A DNA stretch of 64,000 nucleotides from Bradyrhizobium sp. Tv2a-2 (lineage in GTDB: Bacteria > Pseudomonadota > Alphaproteobacteria > Rhizobiales > Xanthobacteraceae): positions 249,265 to 313,264 of the forward strand of contig NZ_AXAI01000002.1 in NCBI RefSeq assembly GCF_000472425.1, in the 5' to 3' direction. The position numbers and the translations under genes are program-made. The notes beneath the pieces are model-generated. The model was not told the DNA's origin, did not search any database, and saw only the letters and a program-made list of their open reading frames with translations. Position 1 is the stretch's first letter. Every line of letters starts with the position of its first letter. Below, in pieces: positions 1 to 10,620 of this stretch.

Positions 1-668
1 CAGTTCGACGCGATTTTCGTAGCGTCGTTCTTGGCGCGGACCTGCTCGTCGAAATACGCGTCCGCGACGGCATTGGCGAGCTCAGCTGCCTTGCGCGGCG
101 ATTTCGAGCTGACATTGATATCGACAAGGAAGGTCGTGCCCTGCCGGGCCACCTTCATTTGCCGCTGCAGGATATCGACCGCGCGGGCCACGGCGGCATC
201 CTGTGCGCTGGCGCCGCCCGCAGGACCGCTGCTGCGAAACAGCCGCTTGATATGGTCGAGTACTGTGGGCGGCGGATTGAATTCCTCATCCCCGGTCAGC
301 TTCAGCTTTTCCACCACGCGCTGCAGGATTGCGAGCGACTGGATCAGCAGCGCTTCACTGTCGATCGTGCCGTCGTCGGTGCCGTAATTCGACGTTTCGA
401 CCTGCGACTGGTTCGATTCGATTGCGGTTGCACGCCGCGGATCGACCAGAACCGTCGAGGTCGCCGTATAGAGCGTGGTTGACAGGAACAGCAGGTAGAT
501 CAGCGCGAGTCCGGCAAATATAGTCGGTGGGAGCGCGACCAATCGCCAGCGTCTGCGCAGGATCCGGGCCATTTCGCGAAGGTCGACGGTTGCCTGCGAC
601 GTCTTCGCAGGCAAGGGTGCCGCCGCTTCGCCCAGCTGCGACGGCTGGTCAGAACTGCGCTGTAACAT
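1..668 (-). CDS. Polysaccharide chain-length determinant (Wzz/GumC type), N-terminal part
   Basis: The reading frame starts with ATG at 668 (MLQRSSDQPSQLGEAAAP...) and runs off the left edge of the window, so about 222 residues are visible. A basic stretch (ILRRRWR) is followed by a membrane segment around residues 45-62 (VALPPTIFAGLALIYLLF). After it comes the periplasmic part with TLYTATSTVLVDPR, the usual start of the Wzz domain in polysaccharide co-polymerases that set exopolysaccharide chain length with the export channel. The start overlaps the stop of the upstream outer-membrane barrel gene by 20 bases, so the two are translationally coupled. The C-terminal half, including any tyrosine-kinase domain, lies outside the window. 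Family assignment is by pattern recognition; the sequence is too short to name a specific gene. Confidence 0.82.
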   Translation of the reverse strand, partial: MLQRSSDQPSQLGEAAAPLPAKTSQATVDLREMARILRRRWRLVALPPTIFAGLALIYLLFLSTTLYTATSTVLVDPRRATAIESNQSQVETSNYGTDDGTIDSEALLIQSLAILQRVVEKLKLTGDEEFNPPPTVLDHIKRLFRSSGPAGGASAQDAAVARAVDILQRQMKVARQGTTFLVDINVSSKSPRKAAELANAVADAYFDEQVRAKNDATKIASN

Positions 669-2064
669 TCAATCCAACCTGATGTTTGTCGTAGCTGAAG
701 ATGGGAACGTCGCTGTTGCGGTTCGTGTAGGTGTGATAGACGGCGATCGAACCGTAGCGACTGAGCTTGTATTTGACGCGCTGATCCGTGGTGATGACAT
801 CATCCTTGCGGATCATGCCGAAGAAGCGGTCCACCTCGTACGCGCCGGTCGCCGAGAACACGACGTTGCGACGTAACTCATAGTCGATGCCGAGCTGCAG
901 GGCGTTCGCGAGCACGCCGCTCGAGCTGGTCTGCGCCGTTTCCGTGACAAGCTGTTCGGCCTTGAAGTTGATGTCGATCAGCCGCGTCGGCCGCCAGGTC
1001 AGCAGGGCCCGATAGGACGGGCCCGCGATGGTGCCGATGGTCGGATCGACGAATTGCTGTTGCACGTAGCCCGCGCCGATCTCGCCGGAGATGAGATTGG
1101 TCAGCCCGAAGGTGACGCCCGAGAGTGCGCGGTAGCCTTGTGAATCCAGCGGCTGGCCCGGCAACCCCTTGACGTTGCGGTCATTGCCCTCGGCGGCGAC
1201 GAACACGCCGAAGATCGACGAGATGGTGTAGTCGGCGCGGCCGTGCAGCGAATAGATCTGGCCGCTGAGGCTGCTCTGGTCGATCACGGTGCCGTCCGCG
1301 GCTCGCGTCGAGCCATAATCATACGAGTCGGTGCGGAAGCCGAACGACGTGATCAGGCGGTTGAACTCCTTGCGCAGGCTGACATCGCCGGAAAACAGGT
1401 CATAGGGTGTCGGCTGCACCGCGCCGGCCGGCGAGCTCAGCGATCCCACCGCGAGATTGAGGTGCGCGATCTGGAAATTAGTGAGCAGCGTGGTGTCGTG
1501 CGAGATGTCATACCAGGCATTGCCCTTGAGGCTTGCGTTGGTCTGGTTCAGCCCGGGATTGCCGTTGTAGGCGATTTCCTGGGCATCGAGCGTCACATCG
1601 ATGCCGTGTCGCTCCCACAGCGTATAGGCGCGCAGCATTGGCTCGATCGTGGCTGCAATGTCCGACCGCTTCAGGAAGTTCGAAGAGAAGACATTGCTGT
1701 CGTAGAACCCGCCAGCGAGGAATGACGGCAGGAACATCCAGGACCCGTCGCGGATTCCGACGGGCTCATATCCGGGCTGTTGTCGCTGCATTACCGGCAT
1801 GTCCTCCGGAGCGACCGGCTCGCGATTTTCCGGAGCTGCCAGCTCCGGCAAAGGCGTCGGGTCGAATATCCGTTGCGCATTCCACGGCGGAGCGGTTGGC
1901 TCCATTATCTGCGGAATCGTCTGTGCCGCTGCCGGTGATGCGAGGCCGAGCACAATCGCCATCGCCAATAGCGTTGCAAACTCCAGACCACGCCGACGGG
2001 ATGATTTCGGCTGATGAAATCCTCTTCCATTCGCATTCGGGCATGAGAGAGCAAACGCAGACAT
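649..2064 (-). CDS. Outer-membrane beta-barrel protein of an exopolysaccharide locus
   Basis: A 471-residue protein with a long N-terminal region and a signal peptide whose hydrophobic core is LATLLAMAIVLGLASP-like (about residues 28-45), with cleavage predicted after AAAQ. The mature part has alternating hydrophobic and polar residues, many aromatic-ended strands and a C-terminal phenylalanine (…VGLNVTAQF), all typical of an outer-membrane barrel. It resembles the 'putative beta-barrel porin 2' (BBP2) proteins often found beside Wzz and Wza genes in rhizobia. The coupled downstream gene is the chain-length determinant, so a role in polysaccharide export or anchoring is inferred. The first ATG may be too early: a start nearer the hydrophobic core would give a more normal signal peptide. 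Confidence 0.75.
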   Translation of the reverse strand: MSAFALSCPNANGRGFHQPKSSRRRGLEFATLLAMAIVLGLASPAAAQTIPQIMEPTAPPWNAQRIFDPTPLPELAAPENREPVAPEDMPVMQRQQPGYEPVGIRDGSWMFLPSFLAGGFYDSNVFSSNFLKRSDIAATIEPMLRAYTLWERHGIDVTLDAQEIAYNGNPGLNQTNASLKGNAWYDISHDTTLLTNFQIAHLNLAVGSLSSPAGAVQPTPYDLFSGDVSLRKEFNRLITSFGFRTDSYDYGSTRAADGTVIDQSSLSGQIYSLHGRADYTISSIFGVFVAAEGNDRNVKGLPGQPLDSQGYRALSGVTFGLTNLISGEIGAGYVQQQFVDPTIGTIAGPSYRALLTWRPTRLIDINFKAEQLVTETAQTSSSGVLANALQLGIDYELRRNVVFSATGAYEVDRFFGMIRKDDVITTDQRVKYKLSRYGSIAVYHTYTNRNSDVPIFSYDKHQVGLNVTAQF

Positions 2065-2643
2065 TCGACCACTTGTCCTTTATGGGCGGCGACGAGCACC
2101 GTTACTCAGCCGTGTCGAGGTTCGATCACTGCCCAAAAAAAACAGCGTGACGTTCGTTTGCGGTCCACAAGACCAAACCGCATTGCAGGGCATTCCGGAT
2201 TCAGAACGAAGAAGTTCTCACTCACTGCAACGTGAATGAAGGGAAAAAGGTTTCCGCGTCGCAAAAAGATTTTGCATTGCAAAGAGACGACACTGTGGCG
2301 GGACGTCACGCGAAGAGCGAACGCTGCGAAGTGCGTTGGAACTGTGGCCTATCGAGTTGCATAAGTAGCGCGCAGTTCATCGTGACTAACACCTTATAGA
2401 GAGCATAAGTTATAGAGAGTGTGTGCTTCGCGTGATGCATGCGATAATTCGTGCGCGTCGCGAATGCTGAGTGTTACGCGGTAACGTTCGCCACACATCG
2501 CGTTCGAGCATCTTGATTAAGAAGACTGCGTTGCGGCGCTGCTTGTGTACATCCCTTGCGGTACGCGTATCATGAGTGCAGCATTGCATCACTCGACGAG
2601 CGCCGCGATGAGACGCAGGATGTGTAGCTTGCCGACGAAAACG
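2065..2643. other. Long intergenic region upstream of the barrel gene
   Basis: About 580 bases, visibly more AT-rich than the flanking genes, without a convincing gene in any frame. It lies in front of the leftward barrel/chain-length operon and behind the leftward export gene, so it probably carries the operon promoter. Two direct repeat pairs sit in its middle (separate entry). No clear sigma-70 or EcfG promoter was recognised. Confidence 0.5.
2359..2419. repeat. Interleaved direct repeats upstream of exopolysaccharide genes
   Basis: GCATAAGT occurs at 2359-2366 and 2403-2410, and TTATAGAGAG occurs at 2394-2403 and 2410-2419. The second pair is spaced 16 bases start to start, about one and a half helical turns. 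Repeats like these in a promoter region are often regulator binding sites. No regulator is known for these exact words; the function is inference. Confidence 0.4.
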
Positions 2644-3225
2644 TCAGAAGTAGCGCTCGGGGATTCGAATATTGTCGCCAGGAAAAATCGGAACCGGTAG
2701 ATCCAGCGAGTAGACTTCCTCGGCGGATGTGCCAGCGCGCCGCAGGTAGACTTTGTTTTCGTTGGCGCGATAGGTGAAGCCGCCAGCGCTTGCGACGGCA
2801 TCGAGGACGGTCAAGCCGATACGATAGGGAAATTCGCCGCCCTTTTTGACTTCGCCAAGTATATAATAAGGACGATAGAGCGCCACTTCGACATTGACGC
2901 GCGGGTCGCGCACGATGCCTTTCGCGAGCGCCGAAGTGACCGCGCCTTCGAGTTGCCGTGTGGTCAGACCCTCGGCCCTGACATGCCCGGCGAGCGGAAT
3001 CGAAATCTGGCCGGTGCTGTCCACTTCATATTCGCCGGTGATGTCAGGCTCGCCGTAGACTTTCACGCGAACACGGTCGTTCGGGCCAAGGATATAGGTG
3101 CTGGCGGTGGGAGCTTGGACCGGCCGCTGCTCTTGCGCGGAAACTGCAAAGTGTGGGCCGATGCCTGCTGCTGCAAGCGCGATCAAGGCAAACACCCAAG
3201 AGAAGCGAGTCATTCGTTGCTGCAT
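2644..3225 (-). CDS. Polysaccharide biosynthesis/export protein (Wza-like, short form)
   Basis: A 193-residue periplasmic or outer-membrane export protein. The chosen ATG at 3225 has a GGGATGAAG-type ribosome site in front of it and gives a normal signal peptide (WVFALIALAAAGIG). An earlier in-frame ATG at 3294 would add 23 residues lacking signal-peptide character. The Poly_export domain begins at YILGPNDRVRVKVYGEPDITGEY, and a single SLBB-like segment follows (YYILGEVKKGGEFPYRIG). It ends at IPERYF, as short Wza/ExoF-like proteins do. Together with the barrel, the chain-length determinant and the sugar transferase it would form the export path for an exopolysaccharide. No lipobox cysteine is evident at the signal cleavage site. 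Confidence 0.85.
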   Translation of the reverse strand: MQQRMTRFSWVFALIALAAAGIGPHFAVSAQEQRPVQAPTASTYILGPNDRVRVKVYGEPDITGEYEVDSTGQISIPLAGHVRAEGLTTRQLEGAVTSALAKGIVRDPRVNVEVALYRPYYILGEVKKGGEFPYRIGLTVLDAVASAGGFTYRANENKVYLRRAGTSAEEVYSLDLPVPIFPGDNIRIPERYF

Positions 3226-3326
3226 GGCTTCATCCCAACAGATAGAATTGGCACGGATAGTTGTTGCGCAAAGACGGCAAAAGAATGTGAGCATCCGCCG
3301 CTGCGCATCGATAGGCGAAGATCAGC

Positions 3327-4064
3327 CTATAGAAATTGAATTGATCTGCCTTCGAGAACCGCACATGTCAGCTTTCCCGACTGCCATGCACCCGTGTCGA
3401 TGTTGATGCGATTGGGACGCACATCGGGATGGGGAACTGGTGTATGCCCATGAACAATGCACTTGCCGTGATGATGTTCGGAGTTGAGGAACTCGTCGCG
3501 GATCCAGAGCAGGTCGTGCATCGATTGCCGATCGAAGGGAACCAGGGGACGGATCCCCGCATGCACGAACAGATAATCGCCGCAACATATCCATGGCTTC
3601 AGACACTTCAGGAACAGCATGTGAGCGTGCGGAAAGGCCTGGCGGAATCGTGCCTGCAGCGTCTCGGGCTCTTCTCGGCGATCTGGCCGCAGCTGGACTC
3701 CATAGGAGGCCAGCGTCTGAAGCCCGCCGAGCTTGAGCCAGCTCTCAAGCGAACGCGGATCTTTCAGAAAGCGCTCGAGCAGTTCCTCGTGATTGCCGCG
3801 CAGGCAGACTGCGTTGTTATGCACCAGTCGCGCGGCCAACAGGTCGATGACGCTTCTCGAGTCGGCGCCACGGTCGACATAATCGCCAAGATAGACCTCA
3901 ACTGAATAGGCAACGGGTCTTCGATCGACATCGTTATCGATGAGTTCGAGAGTCTCGGCGAGCAGGTCGGCTCGTCCGTGGACGTCGCCCACGGCGTAGA
4001 TGCGGGTGTCTGCCGGCGTCGAGGCGGTGGTCGACGGCGAATTAGCAGCGGAGTTGAAGAGCAT
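3327..4064 (-). CDS. Serine/threonine-type metallophosphatase (PP1/PP2A-like)
   Basis: A 245-residue calcineurin-like phosphoesterase. The metal-binding motifs appear in order: GDVHGR (about residues 27-32), GDYVDRG (about 60-66), GNHEE (about 91-95), then a C-terminal VHGHTPV motif. This order matches bacterial PrpA/bacteriophage-lambda-type protein phosphatases and diadenosine-tetraphosphatases. The gene lies between polysaccharide export and sugar transferase genes on the same strand as the export gene, 101 bases upstream of it. Control of polysaccharide synthesis by dephosphorylation is possible but is inference. Substrate cannot be read from sequence. Confidence 0.85.
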   Translation of the reverse strand: MLFNSAANSPSTTASTPADTRIYAVGDVHGRADLLAETLELIDNDVDRRPVAYSVEVYLGDYVDRGADSRSVIDLLAARLVHNNAVCLRGNHEELLERFLKDPRSLESWLKLGGLQTLASYGVQLRPDRREEPETLQARFRQAFPHAHMLFLKCLKPWICCGDYLFVHAGIRPLVPFDRQSMHDLLWIRDEFLNSEHHHGKCIVHGHTPVPHPDVRPNRINIDTGAWQSGKLTCAVLEGRSIQFL

Positions 4065-4139
4065 GATCCGCGATAGCGATCATGGAACCGGCTCGCGGTC
4101 AAATCAAAGTCGCGCCGTCATGCACTTGTGCAGATGATC

Positions 4140-4259
4140 TTAGGCCAGCGCGACGGCAAGCGCGGCGATGATCGCGATCCAGACCGCCGCGTTCCCGACG
4201 ATGATTCGGTTCCGCAGCTTGCGATCGGGTGCTTCACGCGGTTTGAAGCGAAGGAGCAC
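4140..4259 (-). CDS. Possible 39-residue single-span membrane protein
   Basis: A GTG at 4259 follows a GGAG ribosome site by eight bases. It opens a 39-codon frame: a charged N-terminus (FKPREAPDRKLRNR) and then one hydrophobic helix (IIVGNAAVWIAIIAALAVALA) ending at the stop. The basic-then-hydrophobic layout is that of a small inner-membrane protein with its N-terminus in the cytoplasm. It lies upstream of the metallophosphatase gene on the same strand. The frame is too short for composition statistics, so this is a tentative gene. Confidence 0.4.
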   Translation of the reverse strand: MLLRFKPREAPDRKLRNRIIVGNAAVWIAIIAALAVALA

Positions 4260-4380
4260 GACAGACTCCGCGATCGGCCTGTTGGCACGGGACCGGGCTG
4301 CCGACCCGGTGACGGCGTATCTAATTGTGCAGCGGTGCCGTCATTGACGGTCTGTGACATTCCAAGCCCCCGCTAAGTCG

Positions 4381-4826
4381 TCAGACCACGGAGCACCAAT
4401 GTATTTTCCATGAATGAGTTCATTCAAAAGCAGAGATGTGGCGATTGTTGATTTTCGTCGGAACCGCATTCCCATCCAAGGCGCGTGCGAGCGTACGCGA
4501 GCGCGCAAAAGGTTCCTGGGTTTTGCGTGATGCATGGCTGCGTCGAGTGGAGCGCAGCGCAATTCGGATGCACATTGACGTAAGCGCTTTCAGCGCAAGG
4601 CAATTTTCTGCATTGCAAGAATCACAGGAGGCGGTTCCGCGCTCGCAACAGCAAACATCTTCGCTGCACCGCCCAATTTCGCTCATGAACTTCGGAAAAG
4701 TGTCAGCAAGGTAGTTCGGCGAGTCACGTGTTCGTTGATGGTTGCGTGCCGCGGAGAGTTCGGCTGTTGCCGGCACGTGCCGCGTCGTTCTTCCCTGATG
4801 TGATCAACTTGGCAAGAGGCGAGAGC
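4381..4826. other. Intergenic region upstream of the sugar transferase
   Basis: About 450 bases between divergent gene sets with no supported coding frame. It holds a palindrome, TGAATGA-gt-TCATTCA, at 4411-4426 and probably the promoter for the rightward sugar-transferase/methyltransferase pair. The palindrome has seven-base arms, the size of a dimeric regulator site. No known consensus was recognised. Confidence 0.4.
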
Positions 4827-5576
4827 ATGGCGGCTACCCTTGCGGCGCGTTTGGAGCAGGACAACATCGCACCGCTTCTTCCTGAGCGGAAGTTTATCTC
4901 GGTAAGGCCGGTCGAGTGCGAGCGCTATCGGCATCGTAGCCGTTATCGGCGCCGTACCTTTCACATTGAACCGGCCGCATCGATCAGAAAGCGGCTGTTC
5001 GATGTCGTAATGGCGGGCGCGGCGTTGACGTTCTTTGCGCCGCTGCTGCTCGCCATCGCCGTGACCATCAAGCTGACATCGCCGGGGCCAGTGCTGTTCT
5101 TCCAGTACCGCTATGGCTATCGCAACCGGCGCTTCAAGATCTACAAGTTCCGCTCGATGCGCGTCGATGCTGGCGACACCACCGGTGTCAAGCAGACGGT
5201 CGAGGGCGACAGGCGAGTGACGTGGATCGGCAAGATCCTTCGCAAAACCAGCCTCGACGAGATTCCGCAGCTCCTCAACGTCATCAAGGGTGACATGTCG
5301 CTGGTCGGTCCGCGACCGCACGTGCCGGGCATGTTGGCGGCGAATCTCCCTTATGAGGATCTCGTACCCTACTACTTCCAGCGGCATTCGGCCCGTCCCG
5401 GAATCACCGGTCTCGCCCAGATCAGCGGCTGCAGGGGCAGCACGGTCGAAGCGCGGCGCGCCATCTCACGGATCGACTACGATCTCGATTATATCGAGAA
5501 GTGGTCGCTGAGGCTGGATATCACGATCATCCTGCGCACAGTTCGCAGCGAATTTCTCTCAGGTAGCGGTTTCTAG
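4827..5576 (+). CDS. Undecaprenyl-phosphate sugar transferase (ExoY/PssA type)
   Basis: A 249-residue bacterial sugar transferase (PF02397) that would load the first sugar-phosphate onto the undecaprenyl carrier at the inner membrane to start exopolysaccharide repeat-unit assembly. The ATG at 4827 has AAGAGGCGAG before it; the frame could extend 33 codons upstream without a better site. One membrane helix spans about 58-80, followed by KFRSMR (107-112), the catalytic DEIPQ (144-148) and GPRP (161-164). It lacks the four extra N-terminal helices of WbaP/WcaJ enzymes, so it resembles ExoY. The FkbM methyltransferase gene follows on the same strand. Confidence 0.9.
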   Translation: MAATLAARLEQDNIAPLLPERKFISVRPVECERYRHRSRYRRRTFHIEPAASIRKRLFDVVMAGAALTFFAPLLLAIAVTIKLTSPGPVLFFQYRYGYRNRRFKIYKFRSMRVDAGDTTGVKQTVEGDRRVTWIGKILRKTSLDEIPQLLNVIKGDMSLVGPRPHVPGMLAANLPYEDLVPYYFQRHSARPGITGLAQISGCRGSTVEARRAISRIDYDLDYIEKWSLRLDITIILRTVRSEFLSGSGF

Positions 5577-5745
5577 GACATGATCGGGACCATGAGGCCG
5601 CGTCAGCGTTGGGCTCGTAGCGGACGATCATGCTCGATCAAGAAACTGAAGCGTGACGACGGATCAACCCGGTCTCGCGCTTTGGGAGTATTGGAGCGAA
5701 CAGGTCGGGGATGTCGTCTTGGCCGGGGAAGTTGGAAAAGAGATC

Positions 5746-6543
5746 ATGCTCATGAGCACCAAGAAGCGAACCAAGGAGCTGTTGAAGGACGCATTCCCCT
5801 CGCTCTGGGTGCGCTGGCATTTGACATATCAGGCGAAATCGGCGGAGCACGAGCTCGAGTTCCTGGACAAGGTCGTTCCGCCAGGGGCCGTGACCGTCGA
5901 TGTCGGTGCCAACTGCGGCCTCTATACCCGCAAGCTCGCGCCCCTCTCAAGGAAGGTTTATGCCTTTGAACCATCCCACAAGATGGCGGGGCTGTTGCGG
6001 CGGACCTCGGCACCAAATGTGAGCGTTCACGAGATCGCCCTGTCGGATCAGGTCGGCGAAGCCGAGCTGTTCATTCCAAAAGACAATGAGCAACTGGTCT
6101 ACGGCCTTGCCTCGCTCGAGCGGAGACCGATGGCGCCAGAGCATAAAGTCACGTCGACGCGGGTGCCAATGGCGAGGCTGGATGCGATCGTTCATGAGGA
6201 CGTTGCCTTCGTCAAAATCGACGTGGAAGGGCACGAGCTCAATGTCTTGAACGGTGCGGTCGAGCTGCTTGAAAACAGTCAGCCGGTATTTCTGGTGGAA
6301 GCGGAAGATCGGCATCGCGCGCAGGCAACGCGGCTGTTGTTCGAGTTCTTCGATGTGCGTGACTATCGTGGATATTTTCTCGCAGACAGCCGCGCGCTCC
6401 CTGTCGATCAGTTTCGTGTCGAGGCCATGCAGGATGCATCTGTCCTGCTGCCCAATGGCGGCCGCGAGGACGGAAAGAGCTACATCAACAACTTCTTCTT
6501 CTTTCCGCAGCATCTGGATGGTGAGGCGATGCTGAACGACTAG
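5746..6543 (+). CDS. FkbM-family SAM-dependent methyltransferase
   Basis: About 265 residues. The ATG at 5746 or the in-frame one at 5752 is preferred, because GGAAAAGAG lies just upstream; the frame could begin at 5653. The SAM-binding motif VTVDVGANCGLYTRKLA is followed by YAFEPS and later by VAFVKIDVEGHELNVL, the FkbM signature. The family O-methylates sugars and other acceptors. Next to a sugar transferase, decoration of the exopolysaccharide is the likely role. It lies about 170 bases after the transferase, probably in the same transcription unit. Confidence 0.85.
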   Translation: MLMSTKKRTKELLKDAFPSLWVRWHLTYQAKSAEHELEFLDKVVPPGAVTVDVGANCGLYTRKLAPLSRKVYAFEPSHKMAGLLRRTSAPNVSVHEIALSDQVGEAELFIPKDNEQLVYGLASLERRPMAPEHKVTSTRVPMARLDAIVHEDVAFVKIDVEGHELNVLNGAVELLENSQPVFLVEAEDRHRAQATRLLFEFFDVRDYRGYFLADSRALPVDQFRVEAMQDASVLLPNGGREDGKSYINNFFFFPQHLDGEAMLND

Positions 6544-6599
6544 GCGGAGGTGTACCGAGTTTTGCAGTTCGCAGCGATTCAATCGGAACTCATTGCGAC

Positions 6600-8240
<1,641 letters not shown>

Positions 8241-8850
8241 TGAATTTCTCCGGACGAGACGACAACCATCGCTATAACGCACGAAACCTAACACATATCC
8301 ATGGCGTGGGCGGCCGATCTGGCGAAGGGCCGGCCGTCCCGGACAGAGGCCGCGGCCGGCCGCGGTCAGATCCGATCAGGACGCAGTCGAATTTCCGGGC
8401 ACTGCATCTATCTGGGTTACGGCGCCCAGAACTCGCTGCAGCTCGCCAAAACCCCTCCAGACGTCATCTTCTCCACTGTCTTCGGCAACGGCACGACGAC
8501 GATCTAACGCGGTCAGCCCGTCCGGACCTTGATTTCGCTGCGAAATCGTCCGCCTCTCGATCCGGTGCCCCCGGGCTTCGAGCACCGGTTGCGAACTAAC
8601 GGCATCTCACAATACCTAACAGGACATATTGTCGCCGCTCGCATAACCTCCTTAGATCGAGGTCTGTGCACGGCCGATCCGCAGCCTCCAGCGGCCGCGC
8701 TGCAAACGAACGCGATTGTCATTTGGCGGCGCGCAAAGTGGCGGGTGAACTCCGGCTGGACGGCAGCGCACCAACGCCTGAATTGCAGCCCGCCGATTCA
8801 GCTGCGTGACCAAGGTCAAGAACCCCTGCAAGAACCCCTGGGAGAGTGAG
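8241..8850. other. Intergenic region between divergent pgm and poxB
   Basis: About 610 bases without a convincing coding frame; the short open frames here are GC-driven. It should contain the promoters of pgm (leftward) and the pyruvate dehydrogenase gene (rightward). A 37-base element near 8604-8645 is shared with the region upstream of the DUF202 gene (separate entries). Confidence 0.5.
8604..8645 (+). promoter_or_regulatory. Shared upstream element, copy 1
   Basis: The stretch beginning CCTAACAGGACATATTGTCG and continuing into GCATAACCTCC matches the stretch at 11796-11835 at about 26 of 37 positions, including AACA, GACA, ATTG, CGC and CATA.CCT at fixed spacing. It precedes the poxB-type gene by about 200 bases. 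The conserved blocks could be the -35 and -10 parts of a promoter used by an alternative sigma factor, but no known consensus fits. The function is inference. Confidence 0.35.
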
Positions 8851-10587
8851 ATGGCGATCGAAAATGTGGCCGATCTTTTCGTGGCAACGCTGGAACAGGC
8901 CGGTGTCAAGCGAATCTACGGGATCGTGGGCGACAGCCTGAACGGTCTGACCGAGGCGCTGCGAAGCCGGAGCACGATCGAATGGGTGCATGTCCGGCAT
9001 GAGGAGGTCGCGGCCTTCGCCGCAGCCGGCGAAGCGGCGATGACCGGCAGCCTCGCGGTCTGTGCCGGCTCCTGCGGGCCAGGCAATCTGCACCTCATCA
9101 ACGGCCTTTTCGATGCGCACCGCAGCCGAGTGCCGGTGCTTGCGATCGCCGCCCAGATTCCGTCAGGGGAGATCGGAGGCGGCTATTTCCAGGAGACGCA
9201 CCCGCAAAACCTGTTTCGGGAATGCAGTCATTATTGCGAGCTTGTCTCCGACGTGAGCCAGATGCCCTACGTCCTGGAGAATGCTATTCGCGCCGCCATT
9301 GGTCAGCGTGGCGTCGCCGTCGTCGCCATTCCCGGCGACGTAGCGCTTCGCAAGGCGCCGCAGCGCGCGCCATCCGCCTCGCGCAGTCTTGCGCTCGCGG
9401 CCCCCACGGTCGCGCCCGAGGCGCAGGAGGTCAAGGCGCTCGCGTCCATGCTCAACGATGCGCGGCGGATCACGCTGTTCTGCGGACGTGGTTGCGCAGG
9501 CGCGCATGCGGAGCTGATGCAACTTGCCGAAGCCCTGAAGAGCCCGATCGTTCATGCGCTGGGCGGCAAGGAATCTGTCGAATACGACAACCCGTACGAC
9601 GTCGGGATGACCGGCTTCATCGGCTTCTCGTCAGGCTACGCGGCGATGCATGCCTGCGACGCGCTGCTGTTGTTAGGGACGGATTTTCCTTACAAGCAAT
9701 TCTTCCCCACAGACTGCAAGATCGCACAGATCGACATCCGTCCGGAAAATCTGGGGCGGCGCTGCAAGCTCGACCTTGGCCTTGTCGGCGACGTCGGCCT
9801 GACGATCAAGGCATTGCTGCCGCTGCTCAAGGCGAAGACCGAGCGGAAGCATCTCGACGCCGCGATCGCGCATTATAAGAGCGCGCGTGAAGGCCTTGAT
9901 TCGCTGGCCCAGGGCACACCGGGACGCAAGCCGATCCATCCGCAATATCTCGCAAGGGTGGTCAGCGAACAGGCGGCGGACGACGCTGTCTTCACCTTCG
10001 ATGTCGGCACCCCGACGATCTGGGCCGCGCGCTATCTCAAGGTGAACGGGCGCCGCCGGATGATCGGCTCTCTCGTACACGGCTCGATGGCGAACGCCAT
10101 GCCGCAGGCAATCGGGGCGCAGGCGGCGCACCCCGGTCGCCAGGTGATCTCGCTATCCGGCGACGGCGGCTTCTCGATGCTGATGGGCGACCTGATCACG
10201 CTCACGCAGATGAAGCTGCCGGTCAAGGTCGTGATCTTCAACAACGGCGTGCTCGGCTTTGTCGCGCTTGAGATGAAGGCGGCCGGTTTTGTCGACACCG
10301 GTGTCGACCTCGCGAATCCCGACTTCGCCGCGATGGCGCGGGCGATGGGCCTGTTTGCGCGCAGGGTCGAGGATCCCGGCGAACTGCCGTCGGCGATGAA
10401 GGAGATGCTCAGCCATAACGGGCCCGCGCTGCTCGATGTCGTGACTGCCAAGGAGGAGTTGTCGATGCCGCCGACGATCACACCGGCGGAGGTCAAAGGG
10501 TTCAGCCTCTGGGTGCTGCGCGCCGTGATGAACGGTCGTGGCGACCAGGTGATCGATCTGGCGAAGACAAATCTGCTGCCGCGCTAG
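8851..10587 (+). CDS. poxB: Pyruvate dehydrogenase (quinone), thiamine-diphosphate dependent
   Basis: The 578-residue protein would decarboxylate pyruvate oxidatively to acetate and CO2 and pass electrons to ubiquinone at the membrane. The start at 8851 follows GGGAGAGTGAG. Features include the N-terminal cofactor domain with the catalytic glutamate in VRHEEVAAF (about 49-56) and the PoxB-like stretch [20 protein letters not shown]. The central FAD-type domain follows, then the diphosphate-binding GDGGFSM motif and the asparagine-containing NNGVLGF. Length and the IAAQIP segment favour PoxB over acetolactate synthase, although that family is close. A mandelate racemase-type gene follows after 33 bases. 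Confidence 0.85.
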   Translation: MAIENVADLFVATLEQAGVKRIYGIVGDSLNGLTEALRSRSTIEWVHVRHEEVAAFAAAGEAAMTGSLAVCAGSCGPGNLHLINGLFDAHRSRVPVLAIAAQIPSGEIGGGYFQETHPQNLFRECSHYCELVSDVSQMPYVLENAIRAAIGQRGVAVVAIPGDVALRKAPQRAPSASRSLALAAPTVAPEAQEVKALASMLNDARRITLFCGRGCAGAHAELMQLAEALKSPIVHALGGKESVEYDNPYDVGMTGFIGFSSGYAAMHACDALLLLGTDFPYKQFFPTDCKIAQIDIRPENLGRRCKLDLGLVGDVGLTIKALLPLLKAKTERKHLDAAIAHYKSAREGLDSLAQGTPGRKPIHPQYLARVVSEQAADDAVFTFDVGTPTIWAARYLKVNGRRRMIGSLVHGSMANAMPQAIGAQAAHPGRQVISLSGDGGFSMLMGDLITLTQMKLPVKVVIFNNGVLGFVALEMKAAGFVDTGVDLANPDFAAMARAMGLFARRVEDPGELPSAMKEMLSHNGPALLDVVTAKEELSMPPTITPAEVKGFSLWVLRAVMNGRGDQVIDLAKTNLLPR

Positions 10588-10620
10588 GCGGACCCGATCG
10601 CAGGACATGAGGAGCACGCC

